A DNA stretch of 64,000 bases from Pirellulaceae bacterium (GTDB lineage Bacteria > Planctomycetota > Planctomycetia > Pirellulales > Pirellulaceae). Below the pieces are notes generated by a model, which had not been told where the DNA came from, ran no database searches, and saw only the letters and a program-made list of their open reading frames with translations. Numbering within the stretch: the first letter of the stretch is position 1; each line of letters starts with the position of its first letter. Positions 62,134-64,000 of this stretch are shown one piece after another. Made by a program: the position numbers and the translations under genes. The DNA lies in assembly GCA_023382975.1 (NCBI GenBank), contig JAHDXO010000040.1:38882-102881 (forward strand), in the 5' to 3' direction.

Positions 62134-62979
62134 ATGCTTCTATCAGAGGTTCTTGAACGGTACGAGGTTTATCGTTCGATCAAGCCGGCCGGGCGGTACC
62201 AGATTGATCGCTCGATCCGAATCTTTTCCGAGTGGTTGGGCCGTCCGGCCGATACCGAAGATCTGACATCGGACACCGTTTCAAAGTGGGTTGCGTCGAT
62301 GGAAACGGCCGGAAGGTACGCCATCGTCAGCGTCAGAGAGCACAGAAACCGGGTTCTGCTGATGTGGCGGTTTGCTGCCAAACGCGGCTGGTCGAAGCCC
62401 CTGGACGATGTTCGGGTCATTTCAAAGCCCGATCCGATGCCGACGTCTTGGACGCTGGACGAGGTCAAGCGGCTTTTGAAAGCGACGGAGTTGCCAGACT
62501 TCGACGCTCCAATCCACAACAGTTCTGCCAACATGGGGCTGTACCTACGCGCCTTGATCCGGACTGCCTACGAGACCGGGCTACGGAAAGGCGACCTGAT
62601 GAGCCTCGATCGCAGTCAGATAGCGACAGACGGCAGCATCGAAATCAGAATGCGCAAGACTGGCTGGGGCCACCATCCGCGGGTGTCTGCTGAAACGATG
62701 GCGCTGATTCGTGCCTTGCCAGGAAGGCAGCCATTGGCGTGGCCATGCAACGAGAGGCAATTTTACTACCACTGGAACCGGCTACTTGGAAAGGCCAAAG
62801 TCCGGCGGGGCTGCCTGCACCAACTGCGCCGCACCGGTGCGAGCCACATCGCCCGGGATCACGGCTTAGAAGCCGCCAAGACTTTCTTAGGGCACCGAGA
62901 CCCGCTGATGTTTCGGCACTACGTTGACCAGAAGATCGCAAAGCCGCCCTGCTTTCTTCCCCCGTCGATCGATTCTTGA
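62134..62979 (+). CDS. Second tyrosine recombinase of element B
   Basis: A 281-residue recombinase. ATG at 62134 follows GGGGAGG. Canonical residues are present: AYETGLRKGDLMSLDRSQ (first Arg), EIRMRKTGWGHHPRV (Lys), CLHQLRRTGASHIARDHG (His and Arg), FLGHRDPLMFRHYVDQK (His and Tyr). It resembles XerC/D- and integrase-like proteins without an Arm domain. Its position at the right end suggests a role in excision, dimer resolution, or as a leftover from another element. Confidence 0.88.
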   Translation: MLLSEVLERYEVYRSIKPAGRYQIDRSIRIFSEWLGRPADTEDLTSDTVSKWVASMETAGRYAIVSVREHRNRVLLMWRFAAKRGWSKPLDDVRVISKPDPMPTSWTLDEVKRLLKATELPDFDAPIHNSSANMGLYLRALIRTAYETGLRKGDLMSLDRSQIATDGSIEIRMRKTGWGHHPRVSAETMALIRALPGRQPLAWPCNERQFYYHWNRLLGKAKVRRGCLHQLRRTGASHIARDHGLEAAKTFLGHRDPLMFRHYVDQKIAKPPCFLPPSIDS

Positions 62980-63019
62980 CCACCCTTCACCACCCCCGAA
63001 ACCAAAAGGAATCCCCACC

Positions 63020-63283
63020 ATGTCCAGAGCGAGAATGTTCTTTCCCCAAGATGAAATCTGGAAGAGCGCCAGCGAAGTCGAACTGAAACTGATGAAGGTT
63101 GACGCCCGTTGGTACGTCACTTACAAGATCCAAGGCACCATCGGCAAAGATCCGTTTTGCGATGACGACGAAGTGGACGACGGCGATGGCGGTCTGGCTG
63201 AACCGCAAGAGGAAATCGACACCGTGGAGTTGGTTCGCGCAATCGTGGCCGATCTGGCCGGTAAGAAGGTGAGGCAGGATTGA
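63020..63283 (+). CDS. Small acidic hypothetical protein
   Basis: An 87-residue protein: MSRARMFFPQDEIWKSASEV, ELKLMKVDARWYVTYKIQGT, then an Asp/Glu-rich stretch (DDDEVDDGDGGL) and TVELVRAIVADLAGKK. AAAAGGA is upstream. No known family; the last gene of element B before the right end. Confidence 0.5.
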   Translation: MSRARMFFPQDEIWKSASEVELKLMKVDARWYVTYKIQGTIGKDPFCDDDEVDDGDGGLAEPQEEIDTVELVRAIVADLAGKKVRQD

Positions 63284-63490
63284 CGATCGGCCACCGGCTG
63301 CGGTCCAGTCTGGCCACCGGGTTGCACCTGGGCGACGATCAGCGTAGTTGCGGTTGTAGTCTACAACCAAACGCCCCCAAAAAAGCCGAAAAACGCCCGT
63401 TTTCGCCTATTCCGAGCAAGGACAGAAAATCGCGTTTCATGCGGTAAAAACAAGGGTTTTCGGCGTTTTTTCGGTGCTTGGCGGGTTCGT

Positions 63491-63531
63491 TTTTAAGTCC
63501 TGTGCGTCTGCCATTCCGCCATCCGGCCTAA
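63491..63531 (+). repeat. Attachment site attR of element B
   Basis: This 41-bp direct copy of 52995-53035 is the original 5' half of the tRNA-Leu, left stranded by the insertion. The 3' half of the tRNA is not present here. Confidence 0.93.
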
Positions 63532-63627
63532 ACTCATTGCAAACAGTGGTTTGCGGCGTTTTTTGTCTTCCTTGTTTGCCGCCGTGCATCCCCGAACGCA
63601 TACCCGCATACCGAATACCCACGAAAA

Positions 63628-63654
63628 CACCCGCTCGATTCCGGCGAACGGGTG
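63628..63654 (+). promoter_or_regulatory. Copy of the integrase leader hairpin
   Basis: CACCCGCTCG (63628-63637) pairs with CGAACGGGTG (63645-63654) except one mismatch. Its place, flanks (ACGAAAACACCC before) and spacing are the same as at 53133-53159, upstream of integrase codons. Confidence 0.7.
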
Positions 63655-63690
63655 CGAAGTACACCGCCTAACCCTGGGCGTCGGAGGCAG

Positions 63691-63756
63691 TGCCTAGGTC
63701 CAGCAAGTCTACCAAGTCGAAGTCGCATCGAAAACCCTCGAAGTCCCTCCGGGCGT
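63691..63756 (+). pseudogene. Remnant of a third integrase gene (element C)
   Basis: The sequence after the copied hairpin matches the start of the 53199 integrase: a GAAGT-type leader, GGAGGCAGTG, then codons reading P-R-S-S-K-S-T-K-S-K-S-H-R-K-P-S-K-S, against M-A-R-K-S-N-T-S... in the intact gene. The start codon is lost (TAG lies nearby) and similarity ends after about 22 codons. A decayed copy of a related element adjacent to attR. Confidence 0.65.
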
Positions 63757-63846
63757 GCCTTAACGTCGCTGTTGACGACAACCGCGACTTCGCCACCGTC
63801 GGGCCGTGCCTGGGCTGCAGCGACGATGGTGCGGCCTGTCTCGTGA

Positions 63847-64000
63847 AACGGAGCCGAATGCGCGGTTGAACTGCGGGGAGCGCTGTTCTACGGCGCTCTG
63901 CTACCGATCGAAGCTCTCGGAATCGCGCTGCCGCTGGAGAACACGGTGGCCGTCGTCCAGCCGGGCGGTCCAGCCGATCGAGCCGGACTTCGGGCAGGCG
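63847..64000 (+). CDS. PDZ-domain-like fragment, truncated both ends in window
   Basis: An open frame from just after a TGA at 63844 to the window end: GALLPIEALGIALPLENTVA, then VVQPGGPADRAGLRAG, a PDZ domain's peptide-binding start (GIAL) and PGGPADRAGL motif, as in S2P (RseP) or HtrA-type proteases. No start codon is seen, so it is either the middle of a truncated gene or an insertion-disrupted one. The rest lies outside. Confidence 0.4.

Larger units (their letters stand above)
53036..63531 (+). mobile_element. Integrated element B in tRNA-Leu, phage-satellite-like
   Basis: About 10.5 kb bounded by perfect 41-bp repeats. Gene order: divergent integrase, two small DNA-binding proteins, primase-helicase, small proteins, coiled-coil protein, tape-measure-like protein, second tyrosine recombinase, small protein. 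All are on the plus strand. No capsid, terminase or conjugation genes are recognised, which fits a satellite or small replicative island. TACAACC heptamers near both ends (53091-53097, 53103-53109, inverted at 53143-53149; 63352-63358 and 63362-63368) and a shared TGCGGTAAAAAC at 53037 and 63440 may be recombinase sites. Confidence 0.8.

Overview
The window is high-GC DNA from a member of the Planctomycetota, most like the Pirellulales. The placement is an inference from gene families common in that group: a secreted protein with a DUF1559-type end, a two-domain DUF1080 protein, a DUF1580-type helix-turn-helix protein, integrases of a planctomycete type, an EfpL-type elongation factor, two neighbouring secreted cyclophilins, and many unknown secreted proteins. 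No rRNA or other phylogenetic marker is present to confirm it.

Chromosomal part, about 1-42 kb. The left end holds the end of an RNase D gene, an SMP-30/gluconolactonase-like gene, murB (which seems to lack both catalytic acid residues) and an FtsQ-like gene. An IS1380-family insertion (4049-6291) separates these from csrA and supplies the csrA stop codon. Then come an alpha/beta hydrolase, tRNA-Leu(TAG) with a terminator, and a minus-strand group with KptA RNA 2'-phosphotransferase, a PD-(D/E)XK nuclease and an ADP-ribosylglycohydrolase. Next is a minus-strand translation and metabolism block (purN, ileS, an acidic protein, efpL, a small protein, proC, a DUF1080 lipoprotein). It is followed by an ABC-2 permease, a Uma2 protein, a FucU/RbsD mutarotase, twin cyclophilins, rsmD, a clan-CD-like secreted peptidase and a hybrid histidine kinase. 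Then come a DUF1559 protein, an ECF sigma/anti-sigma pair, a PEP-mutase-type lyase, a sugar-phosphate isomerase-like gene, rpiA, a PhyH oxygenase with a Gfo/Idh/MocA partner, and a 912-residue secreted protein. A short palindromic repeat sits at the stop codons of several minus-strand genes.

Decayed accessory region, about 41.8-47.8 kb. It contains a group II intron domain V remnant, an LRR-like gene, broken hsdR and hsdS genes of a type I restriction system with a PIN toxin-antitoxin pair and an ORF6N remnant between them, and a RelE/HigB-like toxin with an XRE antitoxin.

Integrated elements, about 47.9-63.8 kb, stacked at one tRNA-Leu(TAA) gene (52948-53032, minus strand). Element A, left of the tRNA, runs from excisionase-like proteins through a zinc-finger/TOPRIM primase and an ATPase to a tyrosine integrase whose reading frame runs antisense through the whole tRNA. 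Element B, right of the tRNA, is bounded by a perfect 41-bp direct repeat of the 5' half of the tRNA (52995-53035 and 63491-63531). It encodes a divergent integrase, two small DNA-binding proteins, a P4-type primase-helicase, a phage tail tape-measure-like protein with no other recognisable virion gene, and a second, canonical tyrosine recombinase. Beyond its right end lies a decayed copy of the same integrase leader and first codons, the trace of a third element (C). The layout resembles a phage satellite or a small replicative island, and the lone tape-measure gene is its most unusual feature.
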